Notes under the pieces: generated by a model
The model's input: only the letters and a program-made list of their open reading frames with translations
Told to the model about the DNA's origin: nothing
The model's database searches: none
Assembly (NCBI RefSeq): GCF_900205965.1
Contig: NZ_OAOF01000004.1
Location: forward strand, 1 to 64,000
DNA: 64,000 nucleotides
Direction of reading: 5' to 3'
Source of the DNA: Lacrimispora amygdalina
Lineage (GTDB): Bacteria > Bacillota > Clostridia > Lachnospirales > Lachnospiraceae
In this document: one piece after another, positions 1 to 8,395 of the stretch
Numbering within the stretch: the first letter of the stretch is position 1
Layout: each line of letters opens with the position of its first letter
Made by a program: the position numbers and the translations under genes

Positions 1-1731
1 TCTGTCTTTTAGATGCTTTTGTGTGAGCAGAACGCCTGCGCCGCTGTCCTCCAGCATATATTCAATCCTGTCCTCCGGGTAACCGGGATCTATGGGCAGG
101 TAGGCACCTCCGGCCTTTAGAGTACCAAATATTCCTGTCACCATATCCAGGGAACGCTCGGTCATGACAGCAACAATACTGTCCGGTTTCACTCCCTTCC
201 TCCGCAGCGCATGGGCAAGCCTGTTGGCTTTTTGGTTCAGTTCCCTATAGGTCAGTTTTTTATCTTCAAAAACAACCGCGGTATGCTCCGGTCTTTGTTC
301 TGCCTTCTCCTCAAATAAACCGTGGATGGTCTGATCTTTGGAATATTCCATCACTGTCTGATTAAAATCATGAAGCAGCATACGCTTTTCCGCCTCCGGT
401 ACCACTTCTATTGCAGAGATCGGAGTATCGCCATGTTCCATTGCTTTTGTGAATAAATATTCAAAATGGGAAATGAAGTTTTCAATTGGTATAAACTTTC
501 TAAACACATCCAGCCGGTAATCAAAATTAACACATACATCCGCTTCCCCCTCATGTCCCCAGATCAGAAGCATTAGAGCATTTCTTTCATGTTGATGCGT
601 CATTGTTACATTCTGGCATTCATCAGCAGTAACAAATTTTTTTCTCATTTCCTGTTCTTCAAAAGAAAGGGATATATCAAATAAGTTGCCTTTTTCACTT
701 ACCCCTTCATAAACCGCCCGGCTGATGTCACCAAAATTTGTTCTTTTATGCCGGTAGCATTCAAAAAGTCCATGCCTGATCAGTTTCATGAGCTCTTTAA
801 AACTCATATCCGTCTCCGGGTTTATTCTAAGTGGTAATACATTTGCAAAATGTCCTATGGTCTGTTTATATTTGGCATTGCTCCGGTTAAAAACAGGGAC
901 ACCAATCACCAGGTCCTTCTGTTTGCAGACCTTGCTGAAATAAAGATATAAAATCCCTAATAAATAATGAAATGCAGAGCTGTTTTCCTCTTTACAAAAC
1001 TCAAGCATTCTGTTATATAGCACTTTTTTAATTTTTAAAGTACTCCTGTCGCTCCAAACGGAGCTGTCATTTTCACAATCATATCCGATTCCTTTGCTTA
1101 ACAGCGGTTCAGGAATCGTCTGGTATTTATTCTTCCAAAATTCAATGTCTTTTAGGAAGGCAGGTGAATTTCTATATTCCTGATCCTCAGCGATAAAATC
1201 AGTGTAGGAATAAGCATCTGCCTTTATTTCCGTATTTCCTTTTGCCAGTTCATTATAAGTATCAATCATCTGGCTGTATAATAGCGCAAACCCCCAGCCG
1301 TCAATGATCATATGATACACTTTCAGTAAAATAAAATATTCATTTTCATTGCTTTTTAATAAATAAAACTGAAAAAAATAATCATTGGGATCAAATGGTT
1401 TTAAAAACTCCTTTTTAATCCATTCGGCACAGAAAGCAGCCGGGTTTTCTTTCATTGAAAAGTCCAAAAATGGAGCTTTATAGTGGATTTGGGGCAGTAT
1501 GGTCAGATACGCTTCTCCTGCCCGGTCCATAAGACGTGTTCTCAGAGTATCATTTTGATTGATGATTCTTAGCATCGTATTTCTGAATATTTCGATATCA
1601 ATGTTTCCTTTAATCCTGATATAACCGCCAAGATTATAAATCGGTTTTCCCGGATGCATACACTGCTCTAACCATATATCTCTCTGGTAAGAGCTTAGAC
1701 TAAATTCTTTTGCATTTTCATTTGTACTCAT
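1..1731 (-). CDS. Nonribosomal peptide synthetase, N-terminal part (C-A), runs off the left edge
   Basis: The frame is open from ATG at 1731 to position 1 (577 codons), so the gene is truncated by the window. Residues about 10-430 form a condensation domain; the motif reads YHMIIDG, which keeps the catalytic second His (residue 140) and the Asp-Gly but has Tyr for the first His. From about residue 455 an adenylation domain begins: LTYRELNQKANRLA (A1) and LKAGGAYLPIDPGYPEDRI (A2). The substrate-code region, carrier protein and product are outside the window. The protein starts directly with a C domain, which suggests either an acylated first residue or a second synthetase acting upstream. A GGGGAG Shine-Dalgarno precedes the ATG. 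A terminator-like hairpin ends only 17 nt upstream, so transcription must come through it from the agrD promoter side. Confidence 0.93.
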   Translation of the reverse strand, partial: MSTNENAKEFSLSSYQRDIWLEQCMHPGKPIYNLGGYIRIKGNIDIEIFRNTMLRIINQNDTLRTRLMDRAGEAYLTILPQIHYKAPFLDFSMKENPAAFCAEWIKKEFLKPFDPNDYFFQFYLLKSNENEYFILLKVYHMIIDGWGFALLYSQMIDTYNELAKGNTEIKADAYSYTDFIAEDQEYRNSPAFLKDIEFWKNKYQTIPEPLLSKGIGYDCENDSSVWSDRSTLKIKKVLYNRMLEFCKEENSSAFHYLLGILYLYFSKVCKQKDLVIGVPVFNRSNAKYKQTIGHFANVLPLRINPETDMSFKELMKLIRHGLFECYRHKRTNFGDISRAVYEGVSEKGNLFDISLSFEEQEMRKKFVTADECQNVTMTHQHERNALMLLIWGHEGEADVCVNFDYRLDVFRKFIPIENFISHFEYLFTKAMEHGDTPISAIEVVPEAEKRMLLHDFNQTVMEYSKDQTIHGLFEEKAEQRPEHTAVVFEDKKLTYRELNQKANRLAHALRRKGVKPDSIVAVMTERSLDMVTGIFGTLKAGGAYLPIDPGYPEDRIEYMLEDSGAGVLLTQKHLKDR

Positions 1732-1747
1732 AAATATCTCCCCTCAT

Positions 1748-1790
1748 AAAAAAAGCAGTCTGTCCCCATAAAATTATTGGAACAGGCTGC
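1748..1790 (-). terminator. Terminator/attenuator hairpin between agrD and the NRPS
   Basis: On the minus strand GCAG-C-CTGTTCC pairs with GGGGACAG-A-CTGC and is followed by a run of seven T. It lies after agrD and just before the NRPS ribosome-binding site. It can end the agrD transcript, and read-through would be required to express the NRPS. Confidence 0.8.
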
Positions 1791-1794
1791 AGTC

Positions 1795-1845
1795 ATTGCC
1801 TGGTTTCCTTCGGCGGCCTGGCAATCATAGCTGTGTTACCAGCTA
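1795..1845 (-). promoter_or_regulatory. Structured leader RNA segment upstream of the attenuator
   Basis: Two stems can be read in minus-strand RNA: TAGCTG/CAGCTA with a 6-nt loop (1828-1845), and ATTGCC/GGCAAT (1795-1825) enclosing GCCGCCGAAGG. They lie between the agrD stop and the attenuator hairpin. The stretch resembles the 3' half of some GEMM (cyclic di-GMP-I) riboswitches, but the 5' half with the conserved GCAAAGC is not seen, so no class is assigned. Confidence 0.4.
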
Positions 1846-1849
1846 TTAC

Positions 1850-1993
1850 TTAAAATCTGCGCAGTTTTTTAGCATTGTCCGGAAGTTTGGGCTGATGAAT
1901 AAACAGCATGCATGCTAAATTCATATTTAATGATGTAAAACTCAGCGCAAGACTCGCTATTATTTTTACAAGTTTAAAAAATAAAAGTTCTAT
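1850..1993 (-). CDS. agrD: AgrD-like autoinducing peptide precursor (47 aa, non-ATG start)
   Basis: The 47-residue product has the AgrD layout: a hydrophobic amphipathic leader (LLFFKLVKIIASLALS), a Cys core, and a charged tail. The core and tail read ACMLFIHQPKLP then DNAKKLRRF, closely like clostridial AgrD proteins, where a five-residue thiolactone starting at Cys is followed by HQP. The predicted signal ring is CMLFI. There is no ATG at a plausible place. A strong GAGGAGGGG ribosome-binding site lies 6-7 nt before an ATA codon, which is taken as the start; ATC just before it is the alternative. The only in-frame ATG upstream (2134) would put the promoter and operator inside the gene. It is divergent from agrA-agrC-agrB, and AgrB is the expected processing protease. 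Confidence 0.82.
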   Translation of the reverse strand: MELLFFKLVKIIASLALSFTSLNMNLACMLFIHQPKLPDNAKKLRRF

Positions 1994-2051
1994 GATTTTC
2001 CCCTCCTCTCTATTGTATTCTGCTTTCAGACTGTATTTTATCAAATAATTT

Positions 2052-2104
2052 ACTATAAAATAGTTTAATGTAGTGAATGGTACTTTCGATTGATGTGAAA
2101 TGTA
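2052..2104 (-). promoter_or_regulatory. LytTR-type direct-repeat operator and promoter for agrD-NRPS
   Basis: On the minus strand TACATTTCAC (2104-2095) and TACCATTCAC (2082-2073) are separated by 12 nt, giving 22-bp periodicity. This is the geometry of LytTR regulator sites (for example plantaricin and agr promoters). A -10-like TATAGT follows at 2057-2052 with no good -35, so the downstream repeat stands in the -35 place, as expected for an activator-dependent promoter. The regulator is probably the adjacent AgrA-like protein. Confidence 0.7.
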
Positions 2105-2198
2105 ACGATAAATTAAGAGTAGCAAAAATGACACATTTTGCTATAATAAGAGTGTAATCGACAGATTTGTTACCATTATCTAACGGAAAGGAGAAACT

Positions 2199-2906
2199 AT
2201 GATTGATATTGCTATATGTGATGATGATAATGCGATATGTTCCCAAATGGAACAGATCATATCGGATTATGCTGCCAGAAATTTTTTGAAGATTGATTTA
2301 AGCATTTTTAACAGCGGCGAAAGTCTGTTAAAATCGTTTAACCAGGATAAATCATTTGACCTGATTTTTCTGGATATTGAACTGGGCTGCATGAACGGGG
2401 TGGAAGCGGGCAGGCAGATAAGAAAAGTGCTGAAAAATTATAACACTGAAATTGTGTATATTTCAGGCAAGGACGCCTACGACAGACAGTTGTTTGATAT
2501 TCAGCCCCTCCATTTTATCCCGAAGCCCATTAGTCCACTCACAGTCATCGAAGATTTAAAACTGGCTATAGAAAGAACCCAGAGGCTGGGGGGATATTTC
2601 ACCTATCAAAAAGGATATGATATGCACAAGATACCAATTAGTGAAATCATATATTTTGAAAGCTTAAACCGGGAAAACAGAATTGTTTTTACAACTGGAG
2701 AAGACTTTTTTTACGGAAAACTGGAGGACACCGCCTTAAGTGTTACAAAATATCAATTTGTTCAGATACACCGGTCCTATCTGATCAATTATAACCATAT
2801 TGCGATATTGCGTTATACAGAAGTAGTGATGTCAAACGGTACGGTACTTCCTATCAGCAGATCAAAGCGTCATGAATTCCGCAAACTGCAGATCAGCGAA
2901 GAATAA
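2199..2906 (+). CDS. agrA: AgrA-like LytTR response regulator
   Basis: This 235-residue cytoplasmic response regulator has a receiver domain (residues 1-120; acidic cluster DDDN near the start, phospho-acceptor Asp59 in LIFLDIELG, Lys in FIPKPIS) and a C-terminal LytTR DNA-binding domain (about 130-230, with FVQIHRSYLIN). The size and order match the AgrA/ComE/VirR family. It is followed 12 nt later by the sensor kinase and then AgrB. It most likely binds the 22-bp-spaced direct repeats upstream of the divergent agrD. Its own promoter has TATAAT at 2142-2147 preceded by an inverted repeat (AGCAAAAATG/CATTTTGCT). Confidence 0.93.
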   Translation: MIDIAICDDDNAICSQMEQIISDYAARNFLKIDLSIFNSGESLLKSFNQDKSFDLIFLDIELGCMNGVEAGRQIRKVLKNYNTEIVYISGKDAYDRQLFDIQPLHFIPKPISPLTVIEDLKLAIERTQRLGGYFTYQKGYDMHKIPISEIIYFESLNRENRIVFTTGEDFFYGKLEDTALSVTKYQFVQIHRSYLINYNHIAILRYTEVVMSNGTVLPISRSKRHEFRKLQISEE

Positions 2907-2918
2907 GGGGGAAACTTT

Positions 2919-4247
2919 ATGAATATGGAAAGCTACAATGCGGTCTACTGCCTGGGTAATTTGTTTATGACGTTTGTCATATACAAATATATGCATATTT
3001 TCTACTCAGACTGCAGGGTGAATTTTAAGTTGGAACGTCTGGCTTATTTCGGCTATTTTGTGGTGATCACACTTACATATATTTTTTTAAAAATTCCATT
3101 GGTAAATTTAACTGTCAATCTGATTACACTCTTTTTAACTGCACTTTTGTATGAAGGCAAAATCAGTAAGGCACTTCTTTCTACGACCATTATTTATTTT
3201 TCATTGATGATGATCGAGACACTTGTGGCGTTCTTAACCAGCATTCTGGAACTGAATCTTTTAATCCCTTTTAAATATAAATCGGGGTTTGGGATTGTTG
3301 CGCTAAATATATTATCCTTTTCTTATGTGCTGCTTGTGCAGGGATTTAAAAATGTGAAAACCAAATATCCCCTCCCCAATGTGTACTGGTTAAGTTTAAT
3401 AACCGTTCCATATGGAACCATCATCATGCTTCTTACCATTTTTACTAACAATTGCAGTTCCCGCACCATTATTTTTATTTGCATGGCGAGTGCGTTCGCC
3501 ATAAATATTGTTACATTCTATCTTTACGATAAAATATCTGACCTATTAGTTGCGCAGATGAACAGAAGAATTATAGAAGAACAGAACCGTTATTATGAAA
3601 ATCAGGTGGAGATGATGGAATCAGCCTTAAAAAATATGAGAATGCTCCGCCATGATTTTAAAAATAAGCTTTCCCCTTTGTATGAACTGGCAAAATCCGG
3701 GAAAATAAATGAATTAACCGAACGGCTATCTGAATTAACTGACATGTGTCAGATAACTAAAGAATATGCTGTATCAGGAAACAGCACCATTGACAGTATC
3801 ATTAATTTCAAATTACAGCAGGCTGAAAAAAAGAACATACAAATTAAGGCGGATATCCTGATTCCGGAAGACTTGTCGGTGGAAACGTTTGATATGGCTG
3901 TTATCCTTGGAAACTTATTGGATAATGCTCTGGAAGCAGTTGCCCAAACAGGGGACCGCTGGATTCATATAAGAATAAAATATACGAAAGGCCGCCTTAT
4001 CATCGTCATAAACAACTCCTTTAACGGTTTGGTTAAGAAAACAGAGGATCACTATATGACCCGGAAAAAGGATGAAAAAAACCATGGATTGGGGCTGAAA
4101 AGTGTACAGAAGGCCATTAAGAAATACGACGGTGCCATGCAGATATCCCACGATGAAAAAGGGTTTCAGGTTAAGGTTCTGATGTACATGAATTTAAATA
4201 ATTGGGGAGGTTATCATGGAACATTTAGCAAATGCACTAACGGATAA
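2919..4247 (+). CDS. agrC: AgrC-like sensor histidine kinase (GHKL type)
   Basis: The 442-residue membrane kinase has about six hydrophobic segments in residues 10-205, a coiled linker, the phospho-acceptor motif MRMLRHDFKNK (His245), and a GHKL ATPase domain with an N-box (GNLLDNALEAV) and a glycine box (HGLGLKSVQKA). This is the layout of peptide-pheromone receptors of the AgrC/ComD family. The C-terminal coding sequence overlaps the start of agrB by 32 nt, and the agrB ribosome-binding site lies inside it, so the two are translationally linked. The likely ligand is the thiolactone made from the divergent agrD. Confidence 0.92.
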   Translation: MNMESYNAVYCLGNLFMTFVIYKYMHIFYSDCRVNFKLERLAYFGYFVVITLTYIFLKIPLVNLTVNLITLFLTALLYEGKISKALLSTTIIYFSLMMIETLVAFLTSILELNLLIPFKYKSGFGIVALNILSFSYVLLVQGFKNVKTKYPLPNVYWLSLITVPYGTIIMLLTIFTNNCSSRTIIFICMASAFAINIVTFYLYDKISDLLVAQMNRRIIEEQNRYYENQVEMMESALKNMRMLRHDFKNKLSPLYELAKSGKINELTERLSELTDMCQITKEYAVSGNSTIDSIINFKLQQAEKKNIQIKADILIPEDLSVETFDMAVILGNLLDNALEAVAQTGDRWIHIRIKYTKGRLIIVINNSFNGLVKKTEDHYMTRKKDEKNHGLGLKSVQKAIKKYDGAMQISHDEKGFQVKVLMYMNLNNWGGYHGTFSKCTNG

Positions 4248-4785
4248 ATTAATAGACTGGAAAATCATAAACAGGGAGGACCGGGATTTATATGCTTATG
4301 GATTCTGGCAGGGTGGTATCTATATTTTTAATTATGCCAGTGTATTTTTAATCGGTCTGCTGTTTGGTATGCTGTGGCAGAGTGTTGTATTTATTCTCTC
4401 CTACGGTCTGATCCGCCCCGTGGCGGGCGGTTATCATGCACGTACCCAGCGAAACTGCTACCTGTTTTCCATACTTCTGATTGTAATTGTTCTGAGTATA
4501 TTAAAGTGGTTTCCGATAAGCAGCATCGTCTGCATTCTCATTCTTCTTTTCTCAGGTGCGGTTATCTTTATACTTGCACCTGTGGAAGACGAGAATAAGC
4601 CTCTCGACGAGACGGAACAGATGGTCTACAGGCACAGGTCCCGGATTGTTCTGTCAGTTCTTTCTGCGCTGACACTGATCTTTCTCGTAACGGGGCTGGT
4701 GTCAGTCGCAAACAATATTACTCTCTCTCTTTTGGTTGCGGCAATTATGCTGATACTTGGCATAATGAAAAACAAACGGAGCTGA
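4216..4785 (+). CDS. agrB: AgrB-like peptide-processing membrane endopeptidase
   Basis: This 189-residue integral membrane Cys protease has the family signature RPVAGGYHARTQRNC, which gives the catalytic pair His74 and Cys81 with the canonical 7-residue spacing. There are about four to five further membrane segments. AgrB cleaves the charged tail from AgrD and forms the thiolactone ring. The start is chosen at the ATG with GGGGAGG upstream, inside the end of agrC. It is the last gene of the plus-strand agr operon. The only AgrD candidate nearby is on the opposite strand at 1850-1993, an unusual split of the operon. Confidence 0.93.
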   Translation: MEHLANALTDKLIDWKIINREDRDLYAYGFWQGGIYIFNYASVFLIGLLFGMLWQSVVFILSYGLIRPVAGGYHARTQRNCYLFSILLIVIVLSILKWFPISSIVCILILLFSGAVIFILAPVEDENKPLDETEQMVYRHRSRIVLSVLSALTLIFLVTGLVSVANNITLSLLVAAIMLILGIMKNKRS

Positions 4786-4841
4786 AAAGCAGAATTTATG
4801 AAACTAAATTTTCCGTGAGACATAGCACTGGTATGGAAAAA

Positions 4842-4867
4842 GGGGAATGGTTTTTATTCCATTCCCC
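4842..4867 (-). terminator. Terminator of the sulfatase operon
   Basis: GGGGAATGG and CCATTCCCC pair perfectly around an 8-nt loop. On the minus strand the stem is followed by TTTTT, ending the sulfatase transcript; it may also serve agrB on the plus strand. Confidence 0.8.
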
Positions 4868-4874
4868 TCATGAT

Positions 4875-6356
4875 CTATCGAATATCTTTACGGTCAGGCA
4901 CATAATCTCCTGTTTCAAGAAAGAAAGTAAGCATACGCTCTTTCAGTTTTAAGATATCTTCCTTATAATTCTCATCATTGATTACATTATTTAATTCCAT
5001 CGGATCTTTTTCAAGATCATAAAGTTCATCTGTCTCATACAGACGCCTGACGTATTTCAATTGCCCCATCCTGATCATAGCTGCCTTTGTATGCTCCGGA
5101 CCTTCACTGCATTGTGTATCAAGTCTGGGCCAGTAAGGTGATAAAGGACCGTGTCCCTTTTCCATACAGTGCTCCTCCCCATGAAGCCTGCCTCCTTCGC
5201 AGAATACCGCATCCTTATGAAACTCCTTGCCGCTTACCGCATCCAATAGTGATTTTCCAAACTGCTTGTATGGCAGGCTGATTCCAGCCATATCTGCAAC
5301 TGTTTGAGGTATATCCACCAGTTCCGCAAGTGCCTGTGTTACCCGGGGTCTGCATTCATGCCCGCTTGAGGGCTTTATTAAAAGCGGAACATTGCTGATG
5401 GGGTTCTCAAAACAATTCTGTACCTTTTCTGTTATCGTGTAATCCCCGGTGTAATCACCATGATCACTGAATACAATGATATTGGTATCATCGTAGACCC
5501 CTGTTTCCTTCAGCTTATCCGAGATTAAACCGTACTGATAATCAAATCGTGAAACCATGGCCAGATAGGTGGCTCTCAGTTCATCAAAGCGCTCCTCTGA
5601 CCAGCCATTTAAATTCTGCCTGGAATTAATTCCATAAAGCATGGACGGTTTATCTTTTAAACCTTTCACACAAGGTCTTCTTGGCAGCAGCTTTTTCCTG
5701 TCTATACTGGAATACCATGGGTCTTCACATCCATAAGGCGGATGGGGGAAGGTCAGCGTCACATACAGAAAGAATGGCGGAGCATCTGCTTCTTTGCTTC
5801 TTCTCTCCAGATAATCCAGTGCACTTTTCATACAGTTCCAGTCAAAACTTTCCTGTGTTTCTTTTTTATCCAGCTTTCCGATATAGAAAGAATAATAATT
5901 ATCGTCTTTTTCTGGTCTGACTGCAGGAATTTCACCTTTTTTCTTAAAACCAAAGACATTGTTACTCTCCCCTTTCGTATCCTCCATTACCACACCATTG
6001 TAGTACTCACTGCAATATTCTTCCTTGGTGCGGTTTCCTGGAATCACATCATTTCTGCCGACCCAGATCACTTCATAACCCGCCTGCTTCATAACTTTCA
6101 GGATATTGGGTTCATCCGGATTCTGAAGAAAATGCATGGTGCGGTGTCCAGTTGTATGTGGATATAAACCTGTAAGGAAACTGCATCTGGAAGGAACACA
6201 TACCGGATTCTGGCAATACGCGTTCTGAAATGAAACGCCCTCCATTGTAAGCTTGTCAAGATTGGGAGTTATGGAAGCCGGATTCCCCAGATGCCTCAGG
6301 GAATCACTTCGCATCTGGTCTGCTGCAAATAATAGTATATTGGATTTTTTTTCCAC
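4875..6356 (-). CDS. Cytoplasmic sulfatase (formylglycine type, S1 family)
   Basis: The 493-residue sulfatase hydrolyses sulfate esters. The N-terminus has the metal-site start LLFAADQMRSD. The formylglycine consensus C-x-P-S-R is seen as CVPSR at Cys53, followed by LTGLYPHTTGHR; a further metal motif is IIVFSDHGDYTGD. There is no signal peptide, so it acts inside the cell. It begins with GTG preceded by GGAAAGGAG. It is the last gene of a minus-strand operon with PTS IIA, IIB and IIC, which suggests that it desulfates a sugar imported by that PTS. The anaerobic maturase needed for Cys-type sulfatases is not in the window. The exact substrate (sulfated glycosaminoglycan or mucin unit) is inference. 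Confidence 0.93.
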   Translation of the reverse strand: MEKKSNILLFAADQMRSDSLRHLGNPASITPNLDKLTMEGVSFQNAYCQNPVCVPSRCSFLTGLYPHTTGHRTMHFLQNPDEPNILKVMKQAGYEVIWVGRNDVIPGNRTKEEYCSEYYNGVVMEDTKGESNNVFGFKKKGEIPAVRPEKDDNYYSFYIGKLDKKETQESFDWNCMKSALDYLERRSKEADAPPFFLYVTLTFPHPPYGCEDPWYSSIDRKKLLPRRPCVKGLKDKPSMLYGINSRQNLNGWSEERFDELRATYLAMVSRFDYQYGLISDKLKETGVYDDTNIIVFSDHGDYTGDYTITEKVQNCFENPISNVPLLIKPSSGHECRPRVTQALAELVDIPQTVADMAGISLPYKQFGKSLLDAVSGKEFHKDAVFCEGGRLHGEEHCMEKGHGPLSPYWPRLDTQCSEGPEHTKAAMIRMGQLKYVRRLYETDELYDLEKDPMELNNVINDENYKEDILKLKERMLTFFLETGDYVPDRKDIR

Positions 6357-6386
6357 ACTGACTCTCCTTTCCAGATTATTTAATGA

Positions 6387-7694
6387 TTAGTCTGTGCCCA
6401 TTTCTTCTAATACAGCCTGTTTATCAAGAACTTTAAAAAACGGAAGATAAATTAATATTTGCATCGCTATTAATACAATCTGTAAAACTGCTGTTTTCCA
6501 TCCTCCAGCAATAAGACCCGCAAACACCACCGGAGTACCAAGAGGAATGGTTGTACCATTAAGCGGAGGAATGATACCGATGCTCATCATAAAAAAGGAA
6601 AAAAGAAACGTGGCAATCGGCGTAATAATCAGCGGAATTATCATGATTGTATTTAATACCATTGGAAGACCAAATGTAATGGGCTCATTGATTCCGCAGG
6701 CTCCTGCCGGAAGTGCAAGCTTTCCAAGCGTCTTATACCGTGAGCTTTTTGCCATAAAAACCATAAGAATGCACAGTCCAAGAGTTCCGCCTGCTCCTCC
6801 CACTGAGGCGAAAATCAACCATGATGCATTGGTGATCAGATTAGGGCCTGCCACACCGTTTGCATATGCTTCCAGGTTTTCAAGCCCTGCTGCCGTGTAT
6901 AGAACATTGATAAAAGGCATGACAATCATTCCGCCGTGGATACCGAAAAACCACATAAGGGAACAGACCAGAATAAACAAAATAAAGGTTGCAGGGCTGG
7001 CTCCAAGATTGGCCAGAGGTGCCTTCATCATTGTATATACAAAACTATTTGCATCCTCAAAAGGTGTTAAGGAAAATAAAAACCGGATCAGCCCAAAAAT
7101 AAACGCAATACTAAACGCCGGAATCAAAGCACTGAACGATTTTGCAATTGTGGGCGGAACCTGTTCCGGCATCTTTAAAACGATATTGTGTTTAATAAAT
7201 ACCTGATAGATAAAGGGCACCAGCAATCCGATTATCATGGCTGTAAATAAACCTGCTGCTCCCAGATATGTGGTAGGTATTGCCCTGGCAATCGAGACAA
7301 TTTCCTGACTTTTCTCCGCTTTTCCTGAAACGCCAAGAGGAATTAAAACAAGGAATGAAAACAGGCTCAATGCGCCGACTATTGTAGATACATTATCATC
7401 AAAATCATATTGCTCTGCCAGTGCTTTGCCAATAAGAAAAACTGCATAGACCGCAAGCATATCGGTCGTCACCTTCGGTGCAAAACCGAATATTTCTTTT
7501 AAATGAACGGCTGTTATAAGACTTTGATACGGCGCAATCTGCAGATTAGCAAGAAGTGTAAAAATTGCCCCGATCATTGTAATTGGCAGCAGTACGGAAA
7601 ATCCATTGGAAATTGCTTTTAAATATTTGTTTTTTGAAAGCCTGCCTGCCATGGGAACGAAATATTTTTCAATTAATCCTGTTAAGTTATTCAT
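6387..7694 (-). CDS. PTS lactose/cellobiose-family IIC permease
   Basis: The 435-residue membrane protein matches the IIC of the lactose/N,N'-diacetylchitobiose/cellobiose family (CelB-like): about ten hydrophobic segments, with FFGIHGGMIVMPFINVLY and the GINEPITFGLPMVLN motif that marks the substrate site. It imports and, with IIB, phosphorylates a beta-linked disaccharide or related sugar. It lies between IIB and the sulfatase, with 30 nt to the latter. No glycosidase is found in the operon, so the phosphorylated sugar must be split elsewhere or the substrate is a monosaccharide. Confidence 0.93.
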   Translation of the reverse strand: MNNLTGLIEKYFVPMAGRLSKNKYLKAISNGFSVLLPITMIGAIFTLLANLQIAPYQSLITAVHLKEIFGFAPKVTTDMLAVYAVFLIGKALAEQYDFDDNVSTIVGALSLFSFLVLIPLGVSGKAEKSQEIVSIARAIPTTYLGAAGLFTAMIIGLLVPFIYQVFIKHNIVLKMPEQVPPTIAKSFSALIPAFSIAFIFGLIRFLFSLTPFEDANSFVYTMMKAPLANLGASPATFILFILVCSLMWFFGIHGGMIVMPFINVLYTAAGLENLEAYANGVAGPNLITNASWLIFASVGGAGGTLGLCILMVFMAKSSRYKTLGKLALPAGACGINEPITFGLPMVLNTIMIIPLIITPIATFLFSFFMMSIGIIPPLNGTTIPLGTPVVFAGLIAGGWKTAVLQIVLIAMQILIYLPFFKVLDKQAVLEEMGTD

Positions 7695-7738
7695 ATATCC
7701 TTCTCCTTTTAACGTGACTTTTTATCTGCTGCACCCAG

Positions 7739-8044
7739 TTACCCCAATAGTTTACATGCATCCTCCAATACTTTTTCCCCATTCATCATTCCATAATCTC
7801 TCATATCAATGACGGAAACTTTTATTCCCGCCGGCTCAAATTCCGCCTTAATATCTTCTAAAAGATACCTGACCTGAGGTCCAAGAAGAAGGATGTCAGT
7901 CTCACCCTTATATTTCCGGAATTTTGATTCTGGCATTGCTATAATTTCCACCTCCATATTTTTGCTTTCTGCTGCTTTTAACATCTTCTGTGTCAGCATG
8001 GAAGTAGACATTCCAGCCGCACAAATCAATGTAATGTGTAACAT
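7739..8044 (-). CDS. PTS lactose/cellobiose-family IIB
   Basis: This 101-residue cytoplasmic phosphocarrier has the active Cys8 in ITLICAAGMSTSML, the P-loop-like motif of the CelA family. It accepts phosphate from IIA and passes it to the sugar bound by IIC. It is between IIA (14 nt upstream) and IIC in the same operon. Length is normal for the family. Confidence 0.94.
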   Translation of the reverse strand: MLHITLICAAGMSTSMLTQKMLKAAESKNMEVEIIAMPESKFRKYKGETDILLLGPQVRYLLEDIKAEFEPAGIKVSVIDMRDYGMMNGEKVLEDACKLLG

Positions 8045-8058
8045 TCTACCACTCCTTT

Positions 8059-8379
8059 CTATTCGTTAGATATCCCCTTTTTGTAAAGCCTTACAAACTC
8101 TTTTGCCAGATCTCTTACAGTCATGGCATTCATTAAATGATCCTGTGCGTGAACCATAATAAGGCTCATAGGAAGGTGTTCCCCGGAAGCTTCTTCCTGT
8201 AAGATTCCGGTCTGGAATTCATGAGCCTTCTCAATTGATTCATCGGCTTCTTTCATTAACTCATCGGCCTGTTTAAGCTTTCCCTCTCTTGCGGCTGCAA
8301 TTGCCTGCATCGCGCAGCTTCTGGCATTTCCGCCGTTTACAACCAGTTCCATCATAATTGTTTCAATTTCTATATCCAT
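8059..8379 (-). CDS. PTS lactose/cellobiose-family IIA
   Basis: This 106-residue all-helical IIA of the lactose/cellobiose family has the phospho-His motif MVHAQDHLM (His77, with Asp80 for the metal site). It receives phosphate from HPr and forwards it to the IIB encoded next. It starts 17 nt after the end of the PRD-type regulator gene, which is consistent with one transcript from regulator to sulfatase. Confidence 0.94.
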   Translation of the reverse strand: MDIEIETIMMELVVNGGNARSCAMQAIAAAREGKLKQADELMKEADESIEKAHEFQTGILQEEASGEHLPMSLIMVHAQDHLMNAMTVRDLAKEFVRLYKKGISNE

Positions 8380-8395
8380 TTGTTATCCCCCATCC

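Noticed and set aside
1795-1845. Glycine or c-di-GMP-I riboswitch
   Set aside because: GCCGCCGAAGG is suggestive, but the conserved cores of either class are missing; kept as unclassified structure.
1850-2134. A 94-residue frame starting at ATG 2134 on the minus strand
   Set aside because: It would run through the promoter and LytTR repeats; only its last 47 codons look like a gene (agrD).
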